Source: Paenibacillus sp. FSL H7-0331 (lineage in GTDB: Bacteria; Bacillota; Bacilli; Paenibacillales; NBRC-103111). Taken from it: a stretch of 45,593 bases of DNA. The notes below the pieces were generated by a model, which worked only from the letters and a program-made list of their open reading frames with translations, made no database searches and was not told the DNA's origin. Below are positions 7,040 through 15,310 of the stretch, piece by piece. The stretch spans positions 1-45,593 of the forward strand of contig NZ_MRTH01000051.1 of the NCBI RefSeq assembly GCF_001956045.1, read 5' to 3'. The translations under genes and the position numbers were made by a program. Position 1 is the first letter of the stretch, and every line of letters starts with the position of its first letter.

Positions 7040-7585
7040 TTTGAAGAACTTGTACAGGCAGGCCATAATGTGCGTGCGATGACGCGCAACCCGGCAAAAG
7101 CAAATTTTCCAGAAGGGGTTGAGGTCGTATATGGCGACCTTGCTTCCCCAGAGTCTCTTGTGCCCGCGTTGCGAGGCGTTACCAGCATGCACTTGATCAC
7201 TTTTAACAGTGAAGGTTTCGGCTCGCTGCAGACTGGACCTGAAATTGTGGAACTTGCCAAAAAAGCTGGAGTAGAGCGAGTCACGGTATTGTGGAACGGT
7301 GTGAACGGCCACGAAGTGCTGACGATACCAGAGAAGGTTCGCACGATTAGTGAAGCAATCGGAAAGGATATCCGTTTCGTCGAGCTCACCGAAGATCAAG
7401 CGCGCGAACGCATGCGGATTAAGGGAGCCCAAGAGGACGTTATTGATTTTGTAATAGGTTGGCATGCCAACCCTCCTAAATCTGCGTATACAGTGGTTCC
7501 TACCGTCGAGCAGGTCACTGGCCGCCCAGCACGCACCTCTGCCGAGTGGGTGTCTGAACACGTGCAATATTTTACAAACCCATGA
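7040..7585 (+). pseudogene. NmrA-like NAD(P)-binding protein lacking its N-terminus
   Basis: The frame reads FEELVQAGHNVRAMTRNP...VEVVYGDLASPESLVPALRGV and continues to a normal end at 7585, as in NmrA/SDR-a5 nucleotide-binding proteins. The glycine-rich loop that should come about 15 residues earlier is absent, and an in-frame TAG sits at 7037-7039. A GTG at 7070 could start a 171-residue product, but this would lack the dinucleotide-binding strand and has no convincing ribosome site. The gene has lost its 5' end, probably by a deletion that also removed the spacer behind the SRPBCC gene. A functional product is unlikely. Confidence 0.7.
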
Positions 7586-7630
7586 ATCGAAGTGTTACAA
7601 AGTAGCAACTAAAGATTAAGCTAAGCAATC

Positions 7631-8086
7631 TTATAGCCGTTGTACAGGCACGCATATTTCGCAAAAGTCTTGGTTAACCATTTCACCAGTGTATTTTTCT
7701 AAAATCGGTTTGTTGTCAATTTGATATCCTCTGTTGTGTAAAGCTGGAAAAATTTCATTCCATGCTTTTTGAATATCTTCTGCTGTATGTTTGACTTTGC
7801 AAATAACATATTCTCCGCCAGAAAGTTCACCTTCGTTAATTGAATCATCAATTTGATAATCCTTCACAATGACAATACATGCATCATATCTACAGTTTTC
7901 AGGAAGTGTTGTTTGAGGGTTATCTTGTGGAATTCCAAGTAAAATTGCCGATTCAGTAAGTAGTTTTTTCTCACCTGCCCATTTTTTTAACTTATCCATT
8001 GCTTGAATATTGGCAAAACCATACGGACCAATTTGTCGGACATATGCAATTCGATAATTCGGGAGAGATTCGATTCTAGTATCCAT
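7631..8086 (-). CDS. GyrI-like small-molecule-binding domain protein
   Basis: A 151-residue protein that is a single GyrI-like (SHS2-duplication) domain: MDTRIESLPNYRIAYVRQIGPYG at the start, AKKLLTE/LGIPQDNPQ in the middle, YDACIVI, GGEYVICKVKHTAEDIQKAWNEIFP, and a C-terminal KPILEKYTGE-FCEICVPV strand. The family includes SbmC/GyrI (gyrase inhibitor) and the effector domains of AraC and MerR regulators such as Rob and BmrR. No DNA-binding domain is attached, so it probably binds or hydrolyses a lipophilic or aromatic ligand. It is a single gene on the minus strand, with AGGAAG just upstream of the ATG. The ligand is unknown. Confidence 0.8.
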   Translation of the reverse strand: MDTRIESLPNYRIAYVRQIGPYGFANIQAMDKLKKWAGEKKLLTESAILLGIPQDNPQTTLPENCRYDACIVIVKDYQIDDSINEGELSGGEYVICKVKHTAEDIQKAWNEIFPALHNRGYQIDNKPILEKYTGEMVNQDFCEICVPVQRL

Positions 8087-8487
8087 AACTTCATCTTCCT
8101 TTCTCTAATGTGTTATTTTCTACATTTTGGATATTATCATGATATAAAAAAATAATCATTTGATTTTTTTATATTGAAAATTTTACCGAATGGGTTGCCG
8201 CGGATAGGCAGCAGATGCGTAAGCACCGAGGGATGAATTGCGAATCGATGAAGGAATAGCCATTACCTACAAGCTTGAATTAATGGAATAAGTTGGTCCT
8301 TGGACATCAAGGGCAGTATGGATAAATATGGAATGTTATTATAAAATAGAATATAGCTATTCAAATGAATTATATTGTAGGAATGTTGCGGTAGGATTCT
8401 GGGGGAATATGCCGACGAGCTGGGTAAGTTAAAGTAGAACTTGTATCTCTCCCAAAATAATATCATGAGAGGGAGTGAGTGACATAC
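8087..8487. other. Intergenic stretch, AT-rich, no gene seen
   Basis: About 400 bases between divergent genes. The first 90 bases are very AT-rich and probably contain the promoter of the GyrI-like gene. A short readable stretch near 8210-8260 (MRKHRGMNCESMKE then stop) has no ribosome site and looks like debris. No repeats or RNA genes were recognised. Confidence 0.4.
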
Positions 8488-9180
8488 ATGTATATGATCT
8501 CGGCCGTCTTGTATTTCCTGACGCATCACCCGATCTGGTCATTTTTGATAATCTTATTCTTCAGCTTTGCCATGGGTATCCTCTTATTAATATGGCGTAA
8601 CCATGTCAAATGGTTTTTTATCTTGCCGACTGTTGGTTTTCTGGCAGCGATTTTCAACATCTTTCTCACACATTATGTAAATTCATTATTTCTTAACGCC
8701 GTTGGAACGGAGGGTACTGCAATCATTGTTTATGCAGAGGAAACAAACTCCTTGTACAATGATCAATATGTTTGGGAGTACGAAGTAGTCCTTAAAACCT
8801 CCGATGGGCAAGATGTGGCGACGAGTTTCACTACCATGTCCGCCAGTATCTATCCGCTGCGCAATGCCATTCTTATTCCGCCCAAGGGTGAAGTTTTCGT
8901 CGCCAAATATGTTACAGGTTTCGAACGTAATATCCTCATCATGAGCGACAAGTCAGATTACGGAAAAAAATGGGTAATCAATACAGACTTAAAACCGGTT
9001 AAAAAAGCCGAAGGCCAACTTGCAACAAGCCCCACCAATCCGAAATTTATTTCGGAATACCGCCTGGCACTTCAGGCATTCCTCGAAAAGCACCGCGATG
9101 GGCCTGATTCAGCTCTAATGCGTCAGTATGAGCAAAAACTCGAAGCTCTAGAAGCGACGGAACGCAAGCTGCAGCCCTAG
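8488..9180 (+). CDS. Hypothetical membrane protein
   Basis: About 230 residues, family not recognised. Three hydrophobic segments occupy residues about 3-70 (ISAVLYFLTHHPIWSFLIIL, FAMGILLLIW, WFFILPTVGFLAAIFNIFL). A soluble region follows, with beta-rich character (GTAIIVYAEE, YVWEYEVVLKTSDG) up to about 160 and a charged helical tail (ALMRQYEQKLEALEATERKL). The soluble part could be extracytoplasmic. The start is uncertain: GTG at 8479 lies too close to the GAGGGAG site, while ATG at 8488 and 8494 are in frame and better spaced. An intrinsic terminator follows at 9244-9278, so it is monocistronic. Confidence 0.6.
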   Translation: MYMISAVLYFLTHHPIWSFLIILFFSFAMGILLLIWRNHVKWFFILPTVGFLAAIFNIFLTHYVNSLFLNAVGTEGTAIIVYAEETNSLYNDQYVWEYEVVLKTSDGQDVATSFTTMSASIYPLRNAILIPPKGEVFVAKYVTGFERNILIMSDKSDYGKKWVINTDLKPVKKAEGQLATSPTNPKFISEYRLALQAFLEKHRDGPDSALMRQYEQKLEALEATERKLQP

Positions 9181-9243
9181 CAGTAGGATTCTAACCATTT
9201 TCATTATCTGCGCTGTACAGACGGCTAACGGAGAATCATAGTG

Positions 9244-9278
9244 GAGGAGCTAGTCGCGAGATAGCTTCTCTTTTTTTT
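9244..9278 (+). terminator. Intrinsic terminator
   Basis: GAGGAGCTA (9244-9252) pairs with TAGCTTCTC (9262-9270) apart from one mismatch, followed by eight T residues. It ends the membrane-protein gene. Confidence 0.85.
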
Positions 9279-9374
9279 ATAGTCGTCATACTTGTGCCAT
9301 GTTCGCTTAGCCTATTATCAGCGATGATAGAAACAGAAGCGACACAACGTGCAGGATGAAGGAGGTAGTGCTAT

Positions 9375-10163
9375 ATGACCAATTATCAGCGACTTATTAA
9401 GGAAGAGTTACAACAAATTGAACGGGATGAACAAGTTCGGATTTTATATGCATGTGAATCGGGTAGTCGTGCTTGGGGATTTCCTTCACAGGACAGCGAT
9501 TACGACGTCAGATTTATATATATCCGACCGGTAGAGTGGTATTTGTCCATTGTCGATAAACGGGATGTTATTGAGCGTCCGATCAACAATATGCTGGATA
9601 TTAACGGCTGGGATTTGAAGAAAGCCTTGAAGCTGTTTCGCAAATCCAACCCGCCGCTGCTGGAATGGCTGCAGTCGCCGATGGTATATATGGAGAACTA
9701 TTCGGTTGCTGAACAAATCCGCGGCATTTCTCCAACAACCTTCTCACCGCATTCGTGCATGCATCATTATCTGCATATGGCGAAAGGGAATTACCGGGAG
9801 TATCTGCAAGGAGATCAAGTAAAGATTAAAAAGTATTTTTATGTACTGCGTCCGATCCTGGCATGTGAGTGGATTGAGAAGTACAATACTATGCCGCCTA
9901 TCGAGTTTCATTTATTGGTAGAAGGCCTAGTGCCAGAGGGCAGTGAGCTAAAGGGCATTATTCAAGAGCTGCTGGTTCGGAAAATGGCTGGTGATGAGAT
10001 GGATTACGAAGCAAGAATTAATCCGATCAATGAGTTCCTGGAAGATAGAATTCATTACTATGACAGGACGGCATCCAATATGTCTTCTGCTGAGGGCGGT
10101 CTGACTAATCGGCTTGACGAGTTGTTCCGATCGGCACTCGAGGAGGTTTGGTTTATTGCATAG
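9375..10163 (+). CDS. YcgL-type nucleotidyltransferase domain protein
   Basis: A 262-residue cytosolic protein of the DNA polymerase beta-like nucleotidyltransferase superfamily, YcgL group (COG3541). The catalytic signature is complete near residues 28-47: GSRAWGFPSQDSDYDVRF, that is GSRAWG followed by the two metal-binding aspartates of DYD. The C-terminal helical part (HHYLHMAKGNYREYL, KKYFYVLRPILACEWIE) is typical of YcgL and resembles an HEPN-like substrate domain. AAGGAGG precedes the ATG. Related minimal nucleotidyltransferases transfer AMP or other NMPs to RNA, protein or antibiotics; the substrate of the YcgL group is not established. It is monocistronic. Confidence 0.8.
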   Translation: MTNYQRLIKEELQQIERDEQVRILYACESGSRAWGFPSQDSDYDVRFIYIRPVEWYLSIVDKRDVIERPINNMLDINGWDLKKALKLFRKSNPPLLEWLQSPMVYMENYSVAEQIRGISPTTFSPHSCMHHYLHMAKGNYREYLQGDQVKIKKYFYVLRPILACEWIEKYNTMPPIEFHLLVEGLVPEGSELKGIIQELLVRKMAGDEMDYEARINPINEFLEDRIHYYDRTASNMSSAEGGLTNRLDELFRSALEEVWFIA

Positions 10164-10242
10164 AAACTTACCCTATAGTGGAAATTACCTGTATGGCTGA
10201 ATCTGAAATGCCTGTTTGAGTTGAAAAAAAGGAGATGCCGAT

Positions 10243-10975
10243 ATGGGGATTCTGAAGGGTAAAGTAGCTATTGTGACGGGTGCTGGAAGCGATTCTTCTT
10301 GCTGGGGAAGGAGCCCAAATCGTGGCCACCGATATTAATGCTGCCTCCGTACAAGCTGTTGTGAAGGAGATTGAAGCACACGGCGGACAAGCGATTGCTT
10401 ATGCGCATAATGTTGCAATGGAGGACGAGTGGATCAAGGTCGTGGCCGGAACTATGGAGACATACGGCAGACTGGATGTGCTGGTTAATAATGCGGGGAT
10501 TTCATTGGCTACTGGGTTGTTAGAGACGACGATTGAACAATGGGACAAGGTCATGAACATCAATTTGAAGAGCACCTTCCTCGGGATGAAACACGCTATT
10601 CCACATATGCAGGCCAACAAGGGGGGATCCATTATTAATATTTCTTCCATTGCTGGTCTTACAGGAAGCAGCGGCGCAGGTGCATACACAGCTTCCAAAG
10701 GCGGTGTTCGCATGCTGTCCAAAGCCGCTGCCGTTGATTATGGCAAGGACAACATTCGGGTCAACTCGGTTCACCCCGGCTTTATTGAGACACCGATGAG
10801 CTCAGATTTTGTACATAACGAGCAGATGCTGAAGTGGTTTTTGTCTCAGACAGCCCTCCCAAGGGTAGGACAAGCTTCTGAAGTGGCGGCAGCGGTGTTA
10901 TTCCTGGCTTCGGATGCGTCTTCCTATATTACAGGCATCGAATTACCTGTAGATGGAGGCGTTACGGCGAAGTAA
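10243..10975 (+). pseudogene. Short-chain dehydrogenase (SDR) with a frameshift deletion in the NAD-binding loop
   Basis: ATG at 10243 with a GGAG site begins MGILKGKVAIVTGAGS, a classical SDR N-terminus, but the frame then breaks. From about 10280 the correct protein continues in another frame (EAILLAGEGAQIVATDINA) to a normal end, including NNAG, the catalytic serine region SSIAGL, the YTASK active site, and the VHPGFIETPM and GGVTAK ends. The bases encoding the rest of the GxxxGxG loop are deleted, about five codons plus a frame change. A GTG at 10280 could begin a 231-residue product without the cofactor loop, which should be inactive. The closest type is the glucose/hydroxysteroid dehydrogenase-like SDR. 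A sequencing error is the alternative explanation. Confidence 0.75.
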
Positions 10976-10998
10976 TCTGAACAGTATCCATCTTATAG

Positions 10999-11042
10999 AA
11001 CAAGCCTGAGCTGAGATCTTTGTGATCTCACTCAGGCTTGTT
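10999..11042 (+). terminator. Strong hairpin after the SDR pseudogene
   Basis: AACAAGCCTGAG-(C)-TGAGATC pairs with GATCTCACTCAGGCTTGTT around a TTTGT loop, with a short T run. It separates the accessory segment from the xylose module. Confidence 0.75.
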
Positions 11043-11163
11043 TGGCTATTGGGCTGAATGATCATACTACATCTCACATATCGGGATGATAAGAATAATT
11101 CTTCCCAATCCATTAAGGATGCACTATATTTAGTAATACATGGAATTAATAGGAGGTTGCTAT

Positions 11164-12156
11164 GTGCGCAAATGGCTCGGTTTCTTTCTAAGCATCACTT
11201 GTATCGCGACTACGTTAGTGTTTACGATGTATTATACCTATCAATTTTATATGGCTAACCAAACGGATGAGTTCCAAAACACAACCGCTCCTGATACCAA
11301 ATACAGGTTAATGTTTATCGCTACTGAACAGAATGCGCCCTCCAGGGGAAGAGTTCAGGAAAGAGCCTTGGAAGAAGCGCAGAAGCAAGGGGCTTCTATT
11401 CAATTTCGCAACGCGGTAAGGCCGAACGAGGATGAAATTATGAAGCAAATGGAGGTCGGGATAGCCGCCAGGGTCGATGTCATGATTGTTCAGGGGATGG
11501 ACAGCCCGAGGTTTGTTCAAGTCGTGAATAAGGCATCCGCTCAGGGGATTGCAGTCATTACCGTATTTACTGACTCACCGGACAGCCTGAGAAAAGTGTA
11601 TGTGGGTGCAGACCATTTCATCGAGGGCAATCAGATGGCTGATAAGGTCGCGAAGGCTGTTCATTATGAGGGAGCTGTTGGTATTCTGTATGACAGTAAG
11701 GATCACAGTTATCAAAATGAACGATTGAAGGGAATTGTACAAGCGCTATCCAAGTATCCGGCGATCCGCGTCGTTCAGGCGCAGTTTGAAGGAGACTCCC
11801 GAGATGGGGCCTATCGACGAACAAACGATTTGTTAAATGATGGCGAGCACCTGCGTGCGATAGTCGGTTTAAGTTCGGAGTCCGTGGTCGGCTCTGTGCA
11901 AGCGCTTACTAGCCGTGATCGGATTCAGGATTATTTTGTCGCTGCTTTTGATGATTCACCGGAAATTATGCATTTGATATCTTCGAACAAGATTGATGGG
12001 GTCATGCTGCACGATGACGGCGATGTCGGACAAACCAGCGTTTCATTAGCGTTGGAATGGCTGCGAGGCAAGAATCTGCCGCTGGAGCCTTACCATTATG
12101 TGACGAATCGGCTGTATACGAGTGAGGAGTTCATGCATGAAAACATTGCAAAGTAA
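11164..12156 (+). CDS. Membrane-anchored periplasmic-binding-fold sugar sensor (XylFII-like)
   Basis: 330 residues. One N-terminal membrane helix (residues about 4-24, no lipobox cysteine) is followed by a type-I periplasmic-binding fold of the ribose/xylose group: YRLMFIATEQNAPSRGRVQE, VDVMIVQGMDSPRFVQVVNKA, GIAVITVFTDSP, VGILYDSKDHSYQNERLKGI, FVAAFDDSPEIMHLI. In Clostridium and Thermoanaerobacterium such an anchored protein (XylFII) binds D-xylose and hands the signal to a LytS-type kinase. The gene order here is the same. GTG at 11164 is chosen because AGGAGG (11151-11156) lies seven bases before it. The 3' end overlaps the kinase gene by 20 bases. The ligand is inferred. Confidence 0.8.
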   Translation: MRKWLGFFLSITCIATTLVFTMYYTYQFYMANQTDEFQNTTAPDTKYRLMFIATEQNAPSRGRVQERALEEAQKQGASIQFRNAVRPNEDEIMKQMEVGIAARVDVMIVQGMDSPRFVQVVNKASAQGIAVITVFTDSPDSLRKVYVGADHFIEGNQMADKVAKAVHYEGAVGILYDSKDHSYQNERLKGIVQALSKYPAIRVVQAQFEGDSRDGAYRRTNDLLNDGEHLRAIVGLSSESVVGSVQALTSRDRIQDYFVAAFDDSPEIMHLISSNKIDGVMLHDDGDVGQTSVSLALEWLRGKNLPLEPYHYVTNRLYTSEEFMHENIAK

Positions 12157-13594
12157 AATGATCATGCTGACGGTCATTATTTTGGTATTTATGGCAGGAC
12201 TATGGCTATTTCTTAACAATCAGCACCAACTGACGATTGAAAAATACAATTCGATTCTCCAGCGCTATATGGCAATGAACGAGCTGACGAATCTGAGTAC
12301 GGAAGCGGTCAAGCAGCTTAACGGGTATACCAATAACCCCAGTAAGGAAACAGAAGCCCGATTTAGCTACGCGGTCGAGAAACTCGAAAGAAATTATGTT
12401 GAGCTGCCCGCGCTTATCAATTCGGGTAACAAGACGACCTTGCTTAATTTCAAAAATATGATTGCGAGCCTGGTTGAGACGATGAAGCTCTCAGCCAAGG
12501 ATACCGAGCGACAGGAGAAAAACTCGGCACTTACAAGGCTGGAGGAAGCGATCCAAGTTAATAAATTCGTTCATGAGGAAATGCTTTCTTTGCTTAACCA
12601 GGAGTTGAATACATATAACGATTTTTATGTGCGTATGATTCGGCAGAGTGCAGATTTGCGCAAGCTTGGATTCTGGAGCTTAGGTCTGGCCTCGGCGCTG
12701 CTATTTTTGTTCTCGTATCAATTTGTCGGCAGCATTACCCGTCCAGTTCGAACGTTAGCGGCTGCAGCCCGGGAAATATCTGCGGGTAATTTTGATAAGC
12801 CTATAGAAATCAAAGGCAGGGATGAATTGTCCTTGCTCACCTTGACGATGAATCGGATGAGAATCAGTATCAAAAATTTGATTGAGGAAATGAGTATCAA
12901 AGCGCAGCTGGAAAAAGACTTACGGGATCATAAATTATTGTTGAAGGAAAGCGAGCTGCGCAGCTTGCAAAATCAAATCAATCCTCACTTTTTATTCAAT
13001 ACACTGAACATGCTGGCCAAAAAAGCTTATTTGGAAGGTGCCGAGGAAACCAGCGAGCTGATTGCGAGTGTGTCCGGTCTTTTGCGCTACAATCTACGAA
13101 GCTTGAAAGGGATGGTGACGCTCAGGGAGGAGCTGCATGTCATTCAAGAATATTTGATCATACAGAAAGCCCGATTCGGCTCCAGAGTGGGGTATGAGCT
13201 GAAGCTGGATGAGTCGTGTTTTACCGTACCTATTCCTTGTATGACGCTGCAGCCCTTTGTTGAGAATGCGATCATCCATGCGATTGAACCGCTTGAGCAA
13301 GGGGGGACAATCCGTATCGAGGTAATTAGACAGAATGAACAAGTGATCATCGAAATTGCCGACGATGGCGGCGGCATGAAGGAGGAGCAGATTGCTGCTT
13401 TTTTCCATTTTCGCGATCATGATCCGGAGGAATCCATCACAGTTGGGACAACTACCGGAATAGGTATACCCAATGTGATTCGCCGTCTCCAGTTGTATTG
13501 TGGGACAGACGATGTCGTTCAGATTAGCAGTGATAAGGACAAAGGAACCGTCATTCGGTTGACTTTGCCGCAACAAGGAGGAAATAAGGGATGA
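12137..13594 (+). CDS. LytS/YesM-type sensor histidine kinase
   Basis: 485 residues. There are two membrane helices, at about residues 8-27 and 173-197. Between them is a helical extracellular region (NELTNLSTEAVKQLNGYTNN...). A HAMP domain follows (FVGSITRPVRTLAAAAREISAGNFDKPI, then RDELSLLTLTMNRM). The His_kinase domain has the phospho-acceptor H284 in NPHFLFNTLN, and the ATPase domain has FVENAIIHAIE and IADDGGGM. Start ATG 12137 is set by GAGGAG at 12124-12129. It presumably phosphorylates the YesN-type regulator whose ATG overlaps its stop codon, in response to the sugar-binding protein encoded just upstream. Confidence 0.9.
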   Translation: MKTLQSKMIMLTVIILVFMAGLWLFLNNQHQLTIEKYNSILQRYMAMNELTNLSTEAVKQLNGYTNNPSKETEARFSYAVEKLERNYVELPALINSGNKTTLLNFKNMIASLVETMKLSAKDTERQEKNSALTRLEEAIQVNKFVHEEMLSLLNQELNTYNDFYVRMIRQSADLRKLGFWSLGLASALLFLFSYQFVGSITRPVRTLAAAAREISAGNFDKPIEIKGRDELSLLTLTMNRMRISIKNLIEEMSIKAQLEKDLRDHKLLLKESELRSLQNQINPHFLFNTLNMLAKKAYLEGAEETSELIASVSGLLRYNLRSLKGMVTLREELHVIQEYLIIQKARFGSRVGYELKLDESCFTVPIPCMTLQPFVENAIIHAIEPLEQGGTIRIEVIRQNEQVIIEIADDGGGMKEEQIAAFFHFRDHDPEESITVGTTTGIGIPNVIRRLQLYCGTDDVVQISSDKDKGTVIRLTLPQQGGNKG

Positions 13595-15180
13595 CTTTAT
13601 TTAAAATATTGATCGCAGACGATGAGGAACTCGAACGTGAAGCGCTGAGCCGTATTTTGAGTAAAGGACTGAACGATATCGAAATCGTCGGATTGGCGCA
13701 TAACGGGAGAATGGCGGTGGAGCTGGCGGAGCAGCATCGGCCTGATGTGATTTTATTAGATATCAAGATGCCGGGAGTGGACGGACTGGAAGCGGCTCAG
13801 ATCATTCGAAGCACGGACCGCGATGTGAAGATCATTATGGTCACGGCGTTTGATTCCTTTGATTATGCCCAACAAGCGCTTCGCCTGCAGGTGAGCGATT
13901 ATATGCTGAAGCCAAGCAAGTCGTCGGTGATTTTGGAGACGGTGGGCCAGGTGTTGAAAGAGCTGGAGGGGGAGCGGGAGAATCGTCAGCGGCAGCTTCG
14001 TGTAGTGGAAAAGCTGGATAAGCTGCTGCCTGTATTGGAGGCGGATTATGTGACACAGCTATTATATGACAGCGTTCACGAGTCGCATCTACAGGAAATG
14101 GTGTCATTGCTGGAATGGAAGGAGCAGGGGCCTGCCTTTGTCATGGTATGTACGATTCAGACGGAAGGCGATGACGCAAGCTTGCCCGCCGTCTATAAAT
14201 CGCTGACCGAATATTTCCGAACCACTTCAGATGGATGGGTTGGGAAGCTCAGCTTTAACCAGATGCCGATTATCGTTTTGGCTGATGTGCAGCAATCGTA
14301 CCGTGCGCAAAGCACCTCGCTCATACGCAAATTACTTAATTACGTTAGCTGCTTTCGTGGTGTACGCGTATTTATCGGCATTGGCAGCTGCTCGGAGTCT
14401 ACTCACGACATCCGGCAATCGTATCATGAGGCTCTGTTAGCTTCGACTGATTTGTCGATTCCGACCCATTGTCGGCATTACTCTGATCTACTGCTGGAGG
14501 ATAATCGGTCAGCTCTGCGTTCTTCGGAAACGGAAAAGGAGGTGCTGGAGCAAGCTCGCCGAGGCCAATGGCATGAGGTGAACAGGCTTCTGCAGCAATG
14601 GATCAACGGCTTTGAAGCTGAGGGCTGCCGACTGGTTGAAGCACAGCAGCGGGTTCAAGACCTGCTGTTGATCTTGTCCCGATTTACCCTGGAGCTTGGT
14701 GCCAGGACGGAAAAGCCTTATTATGCCTTTCAAATTGTGAGCTATGCCCAGCTTCGGTCGGAGCTGCTTCGTATTGTGGATGGAATCGTAAGATCCGTCA
14801 AGGAGATGCAGACCCAGGTGGAGCCCGACTTGATGCTCAAGGTCAAAGCCTATATTATCCAGCATGCACAGCGGGAAATATCGCTTGATTTGATCGCTGA
14901 GCATGTCCAGATCAGCCCATTTTATATAAGCCGGCTGTTTAAGGAAACCTTCGGGACGAACTATGTGGATTTTTTGACGGAGTGCCGGATCGATAAGGCC
15001 AAGGAGCTCATGTCCGATGAAGGGAAGAGCTTGAAGGAGATTGCCTATGAGGTAGGCTACCACGATCCGAATTACTTCAGCCGTGTGTTTAAAAGAACCG
15101 TAGGCCAATCGCCGACCGATTATCGAAAAGATTTGCTGACACGGCATCGTCCGCTATCCACTAACCATGAAAGCGTTTAA
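13591..15180 (+). CDS. YesN-type response regulator with AraC DNA-binding domain
   Basis: 529 residues. The receiver domain spans residues 1-120, with the phospho-acceptor D57 (VILLDIKMPGVDG), acidic pocket DDEE near the start and switch lysine in MLKPSK. The middle (about 130-400) is the variable linker region of YesN proteins. The C-terminal AraC domain covers about 415-515, with both helix-turn-helix units (ISLDLIAEHVQISPFYISRLFK and LKEIAYEVGYHDPNYFSRVFK). The start overlaps the kinase stop by four bases (ATGA), indicating translational coupling. Its likely target is the xylF promoter region at 15181-15310. Confidence 0.92.
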   Translation: MTLFKILIADDEELEREALSRILSKGLNDIEIVGLAHNGRMAVELAEQHRPDVILLDIKMPGVDGLEAAQIIRSTDRDVKIIMVTAFDSFDYAQQALRLQVSDYMLKPSKSSVILETVGQVLKELEGERENRQRQLRVVEKLDKLLPVLEADYVTQLLYDSVHESHLQEMVSLLEWKEQGPAFVMVCTIQTEGDDASLPAVYKSLTEYFRTTSDGWVGKLSFNQMPIIVLADVQQSYRAQSTSLIRKLLNYVSCFRGVRVFIGIGSCSESTHDIRQSYHEALLASTDLSIPTHCRHYSDLLLEDNRSALRSSETEKEVLEQARRGQWHEVNRLLQQWINGFEAEGCRLVEAQQRVQDLLLILSRFTLELGARTEKPYYAFQIVSYAQLRSELLRIVDGIVRSVKEMQTQVEPDLMLKVKAYIIQHAQREISLDLIAEHVQISPFYISRLFKETFGTNYVDFLTECRIDKAKELMSDEGKSLKEIAYEVGYHDPNYFSRVFKRTVGQSPTDYRKDLLTRHRPLSTNHESV

Positions 15181-15223
15181 AAAAGTGAAGAAGATAACAA
15201 GATAGTGCAGATAATGGTTCAAC

Positions 15224-15237
15224 TGAAAGCGCTCTCC
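15224..15237 (+). promoter_or_regulatory. cre-like catabolite-repression site upstream of xylF
   Basis: TGAAAGCGCTCTCC matches the Bacillus cre consensus TGWAANCGNTNWCA at all but the last base. It lies about 75-90 bases before the xylF start codon. CcpA repression of the transporter in the presence of glucose is inferred. The rest of 15181-15310 should hold the YesN-dependent promoter; I could not assign its -35 and -10 boxes with confidence. Confidence 0.6.
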
Positions 15238-15310
15238 CCATGATAAATTCAAGTTGTAAGCAAGTTTAACAAACAAATAACTTTACAATTAGAGGGAGAG
15301 GTTCGAATTG

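Noticed and set aside
6703..7389. A 228-codon minus-strand frame
   Set aside because: Entirely antisense to the SRPBCC and NmrA-like genes; Ser/Thr-rich composition of a shadow and no family resemblance.
8210..8260. Short readable frame in the GyrI-like/membrane-protein gap
   Set aside because: Fourteen codons, no ribosome site, no similarity recognised.
13094..13576. A 160-codon minus-strand frame inside the kinase gene
   Set aside because: Antisense shadow of the ATPase domain; the plus-strand gene has clear catalytic motifs.
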